This document shows, piece by piece, positions 17,064 through 25,495 of a stretch of DNA of 64,000 nucleotides (position 1 is the stretch's first letter; each line of letters opens with the position of its first letter). Both the position numbers and the translations under genes were made by a program. The notes below the pieces were generated by a model. That model was not told where the DNA came from, did not search any database, and saw only the letters and a program-made list of their open reading frames with translations. The DNA lies in assembly GCA_902826305.1 (NCBI GenBank), contig CADEEH010000007.1, positions 1-64,000 on the forward strand, read 5' to 3'. The DNA is from an uncultured Burkholderiales bacterium (GTDB taxonomy: Bacteria; Pseudomonadota; Gammaproteobacteria; Burkholderiales; Burkholderiaceae_E).

Positions 17064-17837
17064 ATGCTGATCGACTCGCATTGCCATCTCGACTTCCCGG
17101 AGTTCTCGAACCGGCTCGACGAGGTGCTCAAACGGATGGACGAACACGGGGTCGGACGGGCGTTGTGCATCTCGGTGACGCTGCCCGAATTCCCGGCGGT
17201 GCTTGCGGTCGCCGGACGCGACCCGCGGCTGGACGCCACCGTCGGCGTGCATCCGGACTACCAGGATGTCGAGGAGCCGGATGTCGCGACACTGGTCGGC
17301 CTGGCCGATCATCCGAAGGTGCTGGCAATCGGCGAGACCGGGCTCGATTACTTCCGGCTCAAGGGCGACCTGGGCTGGCAGCGCGACCGCTTCCGCGTCC
17401 ACATCCGGGCCGCCCGCGAGTGCCACAAGCCATTGGTGATCCACACCCGCGCGGCCGCCGCCGACACGATCCGGATCATGCGCGAAGAGGGCGCCGAAGC
17501 GGCCGGCGGCGTCATGCACTGCTTCACCGAGGACTGGGACACTGCGAAGGCGGCGATCGACCTGGGTTTCCACATCTCGTTCTCCGGCATCGTCACCTTC
17601 AAGAACGCTGAGCCGCTGCGCGAAGTGGCCGCGAAAGTGCCCGATGACCGACTGCTGGTCGAGACCGACGCACCGTACCTCGCGCCGGTGCCCCACCGGG
17701 GCAAGACCAACGAACCCGCGTACGTCCGGCACGTCGCCGACCGGATCGCGTCGGTGCGAGGCGTCGACTCCGCCCACATCGAGCGTGTCACCACCGACAA
17801 CTTCCTGCGACTGTTCCGACCGCATGTTTCGAGCTGA
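17064..17837 (+). CDS. TatD family metal-dependent hydrolase
   Basis: TIM-barrel metallohydrolase of the TatD/YcfH group (DNase-like, also proposed in D-aminoacyl quality control), 257 residues. Metal ligands are visible: DSHCHLDF at the N-terminus, GETGLDY, VIHTR, MHCFTED and ETDAPYLAP. The gene normally follows pilZ in Burkholderiales; here it follows the sugar-tailoring genes, which shows that a block was inserted or rearranged in the ancestral cluster. Overlaps the ankyrin gene by 14 bases. Confidence 0.93.
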   Translation: MLIDSHCHLDFPEFSNRLDEVLKRMDEHGVGRALCISVTLPEFPAVLAVAGRDPRLDATVGVHPDYQDVEEPDVATLVGLADHPKVLAIGETGLDYFRLKGDLGWQRDRFRVHIRAARECHKPLVIHTRAAAADTIRIMREEGAEAAGGVMHCFTEDWDTAKAAIDLGFHISFSGIVTFKNAEPLREVAAKVPDDRLLVETDAPYLAPVPHRGKTNEPAYVRHVADRIASVRGVDSAHIERVTTDNFLRLFRPHVSS

Positions 17838-18531
17838 ACCCGATCGACCACATCCTGCGCCGGCAGGCAGGCGGCGCTGGCTGCACGCGCTGCTCGCCGT
17901 CGGTCTGGCACTCGGCGCTGGCGCGGTGTTCGCCGGCGCCTATGAGGACTTCCTGGCCGCCTTGGAGCGCGACGACGCACCGGCCGTCAAGTCGCTGCTC
18001 GGCCGCGGCATCGATCCGAACACGCCGCACCCGAAACTCGGTCCGGCGCTGATCGCCGCCGCGCACCACAAGGCCTATCGCTGCATGGACCTGCTGATGG
18101 TCGCGCCCGGGATCCGGGTCGACGCGCCGAACACCCACGGCGAGACCGCGCTGATGCAGGTCTCGCTGACCGAGGAGGTCTCGGTTGCGCGCCGGCTGAT
18201 CGCCAACGGCGCACAGGTCAATCGGCCGCAGTGGGCACCGCTGCACTACGCGGCCAGCGCCGGCCAGATCGAGATGATCCGGTTCCTGCTCGAGGAACAC
18301 GCCTACATCGATGCCGAGTCGCCGAACGGCACGACGCCGCTGATGATGGCCGCGCGCCAGAAGCAGATCGAGGCGGTCAAGCTGCTGCTGGAGGAGGGCG
18401 CCGATCCGACCCAGCGCAACCAGTCCGGGCTCACCGCGGCCGACTACCTGGAAAAACATGGCGAAATCGAACTCGCGAAGTCGATGCGCGAACGCGCGGC
18501 CGAGTTCGACCGCAAGTACCGGGCGAAGTGA
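17824..18531 (+). CDS. Exported ankyrin-repeat protein
   Basis: A 235-residue protein with a signal sequence (basic start, hydrophobic LLAVGLALGAGAVFAG at about residues 22-38) followed by four to five ankyrin repeats (for example LHYAASAGQIEMIRFLLEEH and TPLMMAARQKQIEAVKLL). Probably periplasmic, acting in protein contacts. Its place after tatD is conserved in Burkholderiales; function not established. The start overlaps the tatD end by 14 bases. Confidence 0.88.
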   Translation: MFRAEPDRPHPAPAGRRRWLHALLAVGLALGAGAVFAGAYEDFLAALERDDAPAVKSLLGRGIDPNTPHPKLGPALIAAAHHKAYRCMDLLMVAPGIRVDAPNTHGETALMQVSLTEEVSVARRLIANGAQVNRPQWAPLHYAASAGQIEMIRFLLEEHAYIDAESPNGTTPLMMAARQKQIEAVKLLLEEGADPTQRNQSGLTAADYLEKHGEIELAKSMRERAAEFDRKYRAK

Positions 18532-18550
18532 TCACAGCCGGCTGCGTCGG

Positions 18551-20284
18551 ATGCTGAGTGCCGGCCGGCGGGCCCTCGGCGGGTCCGGCCGGCGGGTGTC
18601 GTGCCAGGTGATCCTGATCCTGGTGCTCTGGGCATCACACCTGCCGACCACCTTCGCGCAGACGCCGGTGCAGGAGGCCATCCGGGAACGCGTCGAGCAA
18701 TTGCGCGCCGGACGTGTCCTTCGAGTCGGCGGCGTGACGCTGTCCGCGCGGACGCTGATCGGCGACTTCTACGAGGCGAGGGCGTTCGAACCGGTCTGGC
18801 GCGACGCTGCCCACGTGACCGCGCTGATCGAGGCGGTCAACGACAGCACACGCCACGGCCTCGCGCCGTCGGACTACGGCATCGACGCCCTGGTCGGCCT
18901 GGCCGCGGCCGATGGCAATGCTGTCCGCGGCGCCGAGCGCGACCTGCTCTGCACCGAGGCATTGATCCGGCTCGCCTACCACCTGCGTTTCGGCAAGGTC
19001 GATCCGCGGCAGCTCTACCGCGACTGGAACTACTCGCGCACGCTGGGCAGACTCGATCCGCGGACCGCCCTGCAGGCGCTGATCACGGCCCCGGACATGA
19101 AAGCCGCGGTGGGATCGTATGCACCGCGGATCGCCGCCTACCACCAACTGCAGGCGGCGCTCGAACGCTACCGGGCGATCGAAGCGAAGGGCGGCTGGCC
19201 AAGGGTCGGCGCGGGCACGACGCTGCGGCCCGGACAACGCGACCCGCGCGTGGCCGCGTTGCGCACCCGCCTCGATGCCGAAGGATTCGCGCCCGGCCCG
19301 ACCCCGGCCGATCCGGATCTGTTCGACGACGCGGTTGCGAGCGCACTCGCCACGTTCCAGCGCCAGCACGGCCTGCAATCCGACGGCCACGCCGGCCGGC
19401 AGACGATCGAGGCGCTGGATGTCGGCATCTCGCGACGGATCGAACAGCTCTGGATCAACCTCGAGCGCCTGCGCTGGGTGGCGGCCGATCTCGGCGACGA
19501 CTACCTGCTGGTGGACATCGCCGGCTTCGAGGCGAGTCTGACCCGGGGCGGGCAGGTGACCTGGACCTCGCCGGTGGTGGTGGGCCGTCCGTACCGGCGC
19601 ACTCCGTCGTTTCGCGCGACGTTGCGTTACCTGGTGATCAACCCGACCTGGACCGTGCCACCGACGATCCTGCGCGAGGACGTGTTGCCGAAACTCGCCG
19701 CCGATCCGAACTACCTGGCACGCCATCATCTGCGCGCGCTCGACCCCTCCGGTGCCGAGGTGGCGGCTCGCGACATCAACGCCGCCAGGATCAAGTCGCT
19801 GCAGTTCGTGCAGCCGCCGGGCCCGGACAATCCGCTCGGCCGGCTGAAGTTCATGATGCCCAATCCGTATTCGGTCTATCTGCACGACACGCCGTCACGT
19901 GCACCGTTCGATCGGTCCTCACGGGCGTTCAGTTCCGGTTGCATCCGGCTTGCCCGGCCGCGTGAACTCGCGGTGCAGTTGCTCGAGGATCCGGCGCAGT
20001 GGAGCGCGCCGGCAATCGAGGAGTCGATCGCGACCGGTCACACACGAACGGTGTTCCTGAAGCGGCCGATCGAGGTGCTGCTGCTGTATTTCACGGCGCG
20101 GGCGGGGCCGGACGGGCGCGTCGCCTTTCGCCCCGATCTGTATGACCGGGATGCCGAGGTTGCCGCGGCGATGACGCGCGGGTTCAGTTTCCGGCCAGTC
20201 GATCGCATCCAGGACACGAACCTGCCGGAAGCCGGCAAATCGGCGCCGGACTCGCGGCGTGGTGCGGCGCCCGGATCGCGCTGA
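18551..20284 (+). CDS. L,D-transpeptidase, YcbB/LdtD-like
   Basis: Periplasmic enzyme making 3-3 peptidoglycan cross-links or attaching proteins to murein. At 577 residues it carries an N-terminal signal/anchor (CQVILILVLWASHLPTTFAQ), a scaffold domain, a peptidoglycan-binding helix bundle (around PDLFDDAVASALATFQRQHGL, near 270) and a YkuD catalytic domain with His upstream and the SSGCIRL motif placing the nucleophile at Cys464. The order and length match YcbB. The stop lies inside a hairpin shared with the convergent gene. Confidence 0.9.
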   Translation: MLSAGRRALGGSGRRVSCQVILILVLWASHLPTTFAQTPVQEAIRERVEQLRAGRVLRVGGVTLSARTLIGDFYEARAFEPVWRDAAHVTALIEAVNDSTRHGLAPSDYGIDALVGLAAADGNAVRGAERDLLCTEALIRLAYHLRFGKVDPRQLYRDWNYSRTLGRLDPRTALQALITAPDMKAAVGSYAPRIAAYHQLQAALERYRAIEAKGGWPRVGAGTTLRPGQRDPRVAALRTRLDAEGFAPGPTPADPDLFDDAVASALATFQRQHGLQSDGHAGRQTIEALDVGISRRIEQLWINLERLRWVAADLGDDYLLVDIAGFEASLTRGGQVTWTSPVVVGRPYRRTPSFRATLRYLVINPTWTVPPTILREDVLPKLAADPNYLARHHLRALDPSGAEVAARDINAARIKSLQFVQPPGPDNPLGRLKFMMPNPYSVYLHDTPSRAPFDRSSRAFSSGCIRLARPRELAVQLLEDPAQWSAPAIEESIATGHTRTVFLKRPIEVLLLYFTARAGPDGRVAFRPDLYDRDAEVAAAMTRGFSFRPVDRIQDTNLPEAGKSAPDSRRGAAPGSR

Positions 20285-20297
20285 CGAGGATCGTCAG
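20281..20297. terminator. Small symmetric hairpin spanning two convergent stop codons
   Basis: CTGACGA-GGA-TCGTCAG, a perfect 7-bp inverted repeat. The stop of the L,D-transpeptidase (20282-20284) and the complementary stop of the minus-strand gene (20294-20296) lie symmetrically within the arms. Possible weak bidirectional terminator; no U-tract. Confidence 0.4.
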
Positions 20298-20716
20298 GAG
20301 GCGGCGTCGTACGAGCCGTGCGCGGACAACACGCGCCAGCGCCGCCCGGCCTTCACGTAGGTGCGGGTGTAGATCATGTCGATCTCGAACGCGGCGTCGC
20401 CGAAACGGCCTTCCATCCGCATCCGCGTCACCGCGACCGCGGTTGTCCCCTGCACCTGGGCATCGAAACTCTTATGCTGCGCACGGGTGAGCTTCAGGCC
20501 GCCCCGGTAGCGCGCCAGGTCCTGCTCCTTCGTGGAAACGACGCCCTCGGGACTGACATAGGTGTAGCCATCGGCCAGCAGGTCGTCGAGTGTGGATACA
20601 TCACGCGACAACATCGCGCCGACCAGGTCGCGTTCGCAGGCGACCAGATCGGCGGGCAGGTCGGCACGGGAGGCGAGCGGATTGGGGTATTTGTCGACGG
20701 ACGTATCCTGGGTCAT
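20294..20716 (-). CDS. SnoaL/NTF2-like protein (DUF4440 family)
   Basis: A 140-residue cytoplasmic protein with the NTF2-like cone fold signature: helix ACERDLVGAMLSRDVSTLDDLLADGYTYVSPEGVV followed by beta strands ending GRRWRVLSAHGSY. Members bind small hydrophobic molecules or act as isomerase/hydrolase-like domains; this one is unassigned. It stands alone on the minus strand between unrelated genes. Confidence 0.75.
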   Translation of the reverse strand: MTQDTSVDKYPNPLASRADLPADLVACERDLVGAMLSRDVSTLDDLLADGYTYVSPEGVVSTKEQDLARYRGGLKLTRAQHKSFDAQVQGTTAVAVTRMRMEGRFGDAAFEIDMIYTRTYVKAGRRWRVLSAHGSYDAAS

Positions 20717-20870
20717 CGTCGGTCTCCGTGACGCGAGTTCAACACACGCAGGCGATCACTCGACACTATGCCCCCGGCTCGCCGCGGACGCCAGCATGAC
20801 AGCGGCCGGCGTCGCGTGATTCCGACTCCGACGGGATCGCGACGTGGCCTTGCCGCGCACCCGCCACGCA

Positions 20871-21410
20871 TCAGCGTGGCTGGCGACGCCTCGCGCGGAT
20901 CGTCTCGCGCCAGGCACGAACGCGGCGGAGTGTCGCGATCACCATCGGATGGCGAAACACCAGGTCGTAGAGCATCCGTCGCAGAGCGAGGAATCGTGTG
21001 TGCAGCCGTGTGAACCACGGCATCGACAGCAGCTGCGGCGACGTCAGTCCCCAGACCCATGCCAAGGCGGCCGTGCCGACGATCTTCGCGGCGATGAACA
21101 TCACGAGCCCGGACATCGAGTGACCGGCGCCGATCAGGGCCAGCGCGGCGATCTTGATCGGCAGCAGCGCCAGCGCGGGCACGGCGAAAGCGAGCAGCGC
21201 CAACGGCCCTGGCAGGGCACGCAGACCGGCTTCGATCCAGCTCACCGGCGGGCGCCGGCCGAGCCAGGTCATCAGCCGCGCGAGCGGCTCCCAGAGCCAC
21301 TCCTCGAACGCCAGGATCAGCGCCGCGAGGATCGCCACCGGCGCGGTGGCCAGCCGGCGCAGCTTGCGCAGTCGCCGTTTGCGATCGGGAACCGGTGCGT
21401 GCAACGGCAT
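20871..21410 (-). CDS. Membrane protein of unknown function
   Basis: A 179-residue protein with a basic N-terminus, about three to four hydrophobic segments in the first 130 residues and a very basic C-terminal tail (RRVRAWRETIRARRRQPR). The ATG at 21410 overlaps the stop of the upstream lipoprotein gene as ATGA, which supports this start over a TTG one codon earlier. No family recognised with confidence. Translational coupling suggests an envelope role linked to the lipoprotein. Confidence 0.65.
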   Translation of the reverse strand: MPLHAPVPDRKRRLRKLRRLATAPVAILAALILAFEEWLWEPLARLMTWLGRRPPVSWIEAGLRALPGPLALLAFAVPALALLPIKIAALALIGAGHSMSGLVMFIAAKIVGTAALAWVWGLTSPQLLSMPWFTRLHTRFLALRRMLYDLVFRHPMVIATLRRVRAWRETIRARRRQPR

Positions 21411-21994
21411 CAATCCGGATTGCGGTTCTGCACCTCGACGTAGTCGACGACGTCGTTGGCATCGAGCCCGATGCGCGCGTTGCGGCTCGTGATCCGGTTG
21501 GCGCCGCGATTGGTGATGTAGGAGTAGATCAGCACCTCCCTGGCCGGCGCCTTGGCGATCGGCGCGACACCGGTCCCGGCGGGCTTGCCGAGCAGCGCGA
21601 TCACCTCGCTGCGGCGGGTCGTTCCCTTGATGACCCGGGTGACCAGGGTGTCGTCGAACCGGGTGTGATCATCCTTGAAGGACGAATTGAAGGTCTGGCC
21701 GACGAGACGATCCTTCTGGAAATAGAACTGGGCGCTGCGCACCGGCGTGACACCGGTCTCCAGCGGCGTGCCCGTGCCCATCGCGACGTACACGTAACTC
21801 GCGGCCTCGACGATCTCGCCATTGAACGAGACGTTGTCGACCCGATGCGGCGACCCCATGGCCTGCAGCACCTGGTCCTTGTTCGTCTGCCCGATGACGA
21901 AGCGCTCGGATGGCGCACGACTGAAATCCCTGCCGGCGGTCGCGCATGCGCCGAGCGCCATCACCAGCATCACGATCGACACGATGCGATTCAT
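21410..21994 (-). CDS. Lipoprotein with SmpA/BamE-like repeats
   Basis: A 194-residue lipoprotein. The signal MNRIVSIVMLVMALGAC-A contains a lipobox LGAC with Cys at residue 16. The mature part has two regions resembling the BamE fold entry motif: FVIGQTNKDQVLQAMGSPHRVD and VIKGTTRRSEVIALLGKP, each a turn-helix followed by Gly-x-Pro. This internal duplication is typical of small outer-membrane lipoproteins of this superfamily. The start was chosen at the signal peptide rather than the longer frame upstream. Confidence 0.75.
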   Translation of the reverse strand: MNRIVSIVMLVMALGACATAGRDFSRAPSERFVIGQTNKDQVLQAMGSPHRVDNVSFNGEIVEAASYVYVAMGTGTPLETGVTPVRSAQFYFQKDRLVGQTFNSSFKDDHTRFDDTLVTRVIKGTTRRSEVIALLGKPAGTGVAPIAKAPAREVLIYSYITNRGANRITSRNARIGLDANDVVDYVEVQNRNPD

Positions 21995-22233
21995 TGTCTT
22001 GTCTCCCGGGCGGATTGGCGGATCATGTCGCGCGCAGCCGTGCCGAACGCGACTGCGGGTGTTCATGCGCACTATAGCGTCGGCGCTCGGGTGCCTTGTG
22101 CGCCTACAGGGAGCGCCGTTCGGATTCATCCTCTACTGCGGATAATGTATATTATGTTAAATACTAAGTGGTGTTGGCCTACCATGTGGTGGACCTGCCG
22201 CTCCTCGATTCCGTTGATGGCCTGTTGTGCGAC

Positions 22234-23202
22234 TCAGAGACAACCCATGCCCAGCAAGGAAGCCTCGACCGCTTCATCCAGCGGCGTATGGGGTTCGTGC
22301 CCCATCACCTCGAGCAGCCTGCCGTTGGCCATCTGCACCGGTTGGTCCCACAGATAGCGCATCTCCAGCAGTTCGCGCAACATCGGGACGACGGGTGCGG
22401 CCACGCGCAGCGCCCACCACGGTGTGCCGCTGATAGGCGGTTCCTTACCCGTGTGACGGGCAACAACTCGCCGGATGGATTGCACCATCAGCAGGCCGGT
22501 CGGATCCCAGTGGCCGGCCATGTGGAAGCGCTCGAACGGCTTCAGCAGCTCGCGGCGCGCCAGTAGTTCGACCATCGTTCGTGCCACGTCGGGCAGGTAG
22601 CCCCATTGGTGACCGACGCCGGCTCGGTTCGGGTTGGCTATCGAGGTCACCGGTCGACCGGGCTTCACCAGACCTTGCGTGAACCAGCTGTTGCCGGCTT
22701 TCGGGCCGAAGAAGTCACCTGCCCGCACGATGATCACGCGGGCGCCTCGCAGGCTGGCGGCTTCCAGACGCTGTTCCAGCTGCACCCGGATCGCGCCCTT
22801 GCGCGTGACCGGGTGCTGTGGCGAGTCTTCATGCAGGATCGGGAAGGCGTCCGGCCCGAAGTTGTACACCGTGCCGGGCAGCATGATGGTGGCGCGCCGG
22901 GCCGTTGCCGTCGCAATGGTATTGTCGATCATTGGAAGCACCAGCTTCTGCCAGTCGCGGTAGCCGGGCGGATTGACCGCGTGCACTATCACCGAGCAGC
23001 CGTCGGCAGCGCGCATCACGTCCTCCTGGTTCATGGCATCGCCGCGCAACCAGGTGATGCCGTCACGGTCCTCCATCGCCTTGGGGGCTGCGCGTTTCAG
23101 CGCGCGCACGGCCCACCCCGCGTTCCGAAGCTGCAGTGCCGCCTCGCCACCGATACCGCCGGTGGCGCCCAGCACCAGTACCGTCCTTTCGTCGCTTTCC
23201 AT
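22234..23202 (-). CDS. NAD(P)-binding protein, NmrA/atypical SDR family
   Basis: A 322-residue Rossmann protein beginning with LVLGATGGIGGEAALQL. Atypical SDR features: GD/DAMNQEDVMRAADG segment and a late VTSIANPNRAGVGHQWGYLPDVA region typical of NAD-dependent epimerase/NmrA-like proteins. Catalytic Tyr-x3-Lys is not evident in the usual place, so it may bind NAD(P) as a sensor or act on a small ketone/alcohol. Divergent from a LysR gene, which probably controls it. An AT-rich patch lies just downstream, and the codon bias looks slightly weaker than in neighbours, hinting at recent acquisition. Confidence 0.75.
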   Translation of the reverse strand: MESDERTVLVLGATGGIGGEAALQLRNAGWAVRALKRAAPKAMEDRDGITWLRGDAMNQEDVMRAADGCSVIVHAVNPPGYRDWQKLVLPMIDNTIATATARRATIMLPGTVYNFGPDAFPILHEDSPQHPVTRKGAIRVQLEQRLEAASLRGARVIIVRAGDFFGPKAGNSWFTQGLVKPGRPVTSIANPNRAGVGHQWGYLPDVARTMVELLARRELLKPFERFHMAGHWDPTGLLMVQSIRRVVARHTGKEPPISGTPWWALRVAAPVVPMLRELLEMRYLWDQPVQMANGRLLEVMGHEPHTPLDEAVEASLLGMGCL

Positions 23203-23278
23203 ATCCTGCTCCTCTATCTGAAGGGTTCAGTGCATCCATCGACAGGCTGATTCTGGGCGCCGGCAGGTCGTAATGGAA

Positions 23279-23306
23279 TTGCCGATCCTCGGCCATCGGC
23301 TATACA
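23279..23306 (+). promoter_or_regulatory. Candidate promoter of the lysR gene
   Basis: TTGCCG (23279-23284), 16-bp spacer, TATACA (23301-23306); the ATG is at 23314, so the transcript would have a very short leader. The region is shared with the divergent NmrA-like gene and should also hold the LysR binding site, which is not obvious by eye. Confidence 0.4.
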
Positions 23307-23313
23307 TTCCTGC

Positions 23314-24213
23314 ATGGGATCGAAGACCATCGGCTGGGAGCTCTATCGCTCCTTTCTCGGGGTGCTCAACGAAGGCTCGCTGTCCGGCGCGGCACGCGCG
23401 CTGGGCATCACGCAGCCGACGGTTGGACGCCACATCGCGGCCCTGGAGCAGGCGCTGGGTGTCGTGCTGTTCACCCGTTCGCCGACAGGGCTGCTGCCCA
23501 CGGAGACCGCGGCAACCCTGCGTGCGTATGCCCAGGCGATGCAAAGCACCGCGGCGGCCCTCGAACGGGCTGCCGCAAGCCAGGGGGGCGTCGGTGTGGT
23601 CAAGGGCGCCGTGCGGATCAGCTGCAGCGATGTGATCGGTGTCGAGGTGCTGCCGCCCGTCATCAGGGCGCTGCGTTCGGTGCATCCCAGCCTCGCGATC
23701 GAGCTGGTGTTGACCGACCGGGTGCAGGACCTGCTTCGTCGGGAGGCCGACATCGCCGTGCGCATGGTTCAGCCCAGGCAGGAGCAATTGGTCGCGCGGC
23801 GCGTCGGCCGCATCGAGGTCGGCCTGCACGCGCGACGTGACTACCTGGAACGGCATGGCACGCCCCGCGACGTCAGTCAGTTGGCCGGACATTCGACCAT
23901 CGGATACGACCAAGTGACGGCGTTCCTGCGTCAGGCAGAGCAGACTTTGAAGGGACTGCGCCGCGACATGTTCTCGCTGCGTAGCGACAGCAACCTCGCG
24001 CAACTGGCGCTGATCCGTGCCGGGGCCGGCATCGGCATGTGCCAGGCGCCGCTGGCTCGCCGCGACCCCGGCCTGTTGCGGGTGCTGCCGAAGCTGGTCT
24101 CGCTACCGCTGGAGACATGGGTCACGATGCACGAAGACCTGCGCGGCAGCCCCCGCTGCCGAGTCACCTTCGATGCGCTGGTCGATGGACTACTGGCCTA
24201 CATCAAAGGCTGA
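23314..24213 (+). CDS. LysR family transcriptional regulator
   Basis: 299 residues. N-terminal winged helix at about 8-68 (FLGVLNEGSLSGAARALGITQPTVGRHIAALEQALG) and a C-terminal periplasmic-binding-like effector domain. Divergent from the NmrA-like gene, the classical arrangement for a LysR regulator and its target. Effector unknown. Confidence 0.93.
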   Translation: MGSKTIGWELYRSFLGVLNEGSLSGAARALGITQPTVGRHIAALEQALGVVLFTRSPTGLLPTETAATLRAYAQAMQSTAAALERAAASQGGVGVVKGAVRISCSDVIGVEVLPPVIRALRSVHPSLAIELVLTDRVQDLLRREADIAVRMVQPRQEQLVARRVGRIEVGLHARRDYLERHGTPRDVSQLAGHSTIGYDQVTAFLRQAEQTLKGLRRDMFSLRSDSNLAQLALIRAGAGIGMCQAPLARRDPGLLRVLPKLVSLPLETWVTMHEDLRGSPRCRVTFDALVDGLLAYIKG

Positions 24214-24349
24214 GCCCCTCGGGCGCCATGTCCCAACCATTTGAACCGGTGCGGGGGACTCCTGCAGCGCTCTCTGAGGATCTGGCGCTAGCATTGAGTT
24301 CATTGCACCCCAGTTGAACCGCGCCCCGCGGCCACCACCACGCCCCACG

Positions 24350-25495
24350 ATGCCCGACCTGTTCAGCCCCTTCATTCTCAAGGACGTCACGCTCCGCAAC
24401 CGGATCGCGATGTCGCCGATGACCCAGCACCGCGCGGTTGACGGGTGCGTCGGCGACTTCCACCTGATGATGGTCGGCTCGCGGGCGGCCGGCGGCTTCG
24501 GCCTGGTGTTTCCCGAGCAGGTGGCGATCACACCCGACGGCCGCACCAGCGTGCACTGTGCGGGGCTCTGGAACGACGGCCAGATTGAGGGCTTCGCACG
24601 ACTGACCCGGTTGGCGAAGGACATGGGCGCGGTGCCCGGCATCCAGCTCGGGCACACCGGGCGGAAGGGCAGCGAATGTGCGCCCTGGCTCGGTCGCCGC
24701 CAGCTGCCGCCGGACGATCCCGAGGGCTGGCAGGTGCGCGGTCCGTCGGCCCTGCCCTACGGCGGCGTGCGCCCCTACCCGGTCCAGCCGCTGTCACACG
24801 AGGAGATCACCGACCTCCAGCGTGCCTACGCCGACGCCGCACGGCGCGCGCTCGACGCGGGCTTCGAGTGGCTCGATCTGCACTTCGCTCACGGCTATCT
24901 CGGCGCGAGCTTCTTCTCGCCGATCGCCAACGTGCGCACCGACCGATACGGAGGCTCGCTCGAGAACCGGCTGCGCTTCCACCTCGAGGTCATCGACGCG
25001 GTGCGCGCGGTCTGGCCCGAACGCCTGCCGCTGACGATGCGCCTGGGCGCGGACGACCTGAATCCGGACGGCGTGACACTCGAGGACTCGATCGTGGCGG
25101 TCCGTCGGATGAAGGCGCACGGACTGGACCTGGCGGACCTGAGCATCGGCTTCAACACCGACGAGATGTCCCCGAAGCCGTTCGCCGAGCTGGCATTCAT
25201 GGTCGAGCGCGCGGCGCGTGTGCGACGCGAGGTGGGCATTCCGGTCGCGACCAGTTGGAACCTCGGGCAGCCGCAGGTGGCCGACCGGGTGATCCGCGAC
25301 GAGGCGATCGACCTGGTGATGCTCGGCAAGCCGGCGCTGTCGAATCCTCACTGGCCGCTGTGGGCGGCACGCGAGCTCGCACACGCGGATCCATTCGTGC
25401 TGTTGCCCGAGGACTGGGCCTGGTGGCTGCGCAACTCGCGCGGACATCCGGATTGTGAGGGGTGGCCGACACCGTCGAGGCGGGCCCCCGGCTAG
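24350..25495 (+). CDS. NADH:flavin oxidoreductase (Old Yellow Enzyme family)
   Basis: FMN-dependent ene-reductase-like enzyme, 381 residues. TIM-barrel markers: LFSPFILKDVTLRNRIAMSPMTQH at the start, LHFAHGYLGASFFSP with the active-site His region near 185, and the RYGGSLENRLRFHLEV motif. The ATG at 24350 gives the standard N-terminus. The stop codon shares the palindrome CTAG with the stop of the convergent malQ gene. Confidence 0.92.
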   Translation: MPDLFSPFILKDVTLRNRIAMSPMTQHRAVDGCVGDFHLMMVGSRAAGGFGLVFPEQVAITPDGRTSVHCAGLWNDGQIEGFARLTRLAKDMGAVPGIQLGHTGRKGSECAPWLGRRQLPPDDPEGWQVRGPSALPYGGVRPYPVQPLSHEEITDLQRAYADAARRALDAGFEWLDLHFAHGYLGASFFSPIANVRTDRYGGSLENRLRFHLEVIDAVRAVWPERLPLTMRLGADDLNPDGVTLEDSIVAVRRMKAHGLDLADLSIGFNTDEMSPKPFAELAFMVERAARVRREVGIPVATSWNLGQPQVADRVIRDEAIDLVMLGKPALSNPHWPLWAARELAHADPFVLLPEDWAWWLRNSRGHPDCEGWPTPSRRAPG

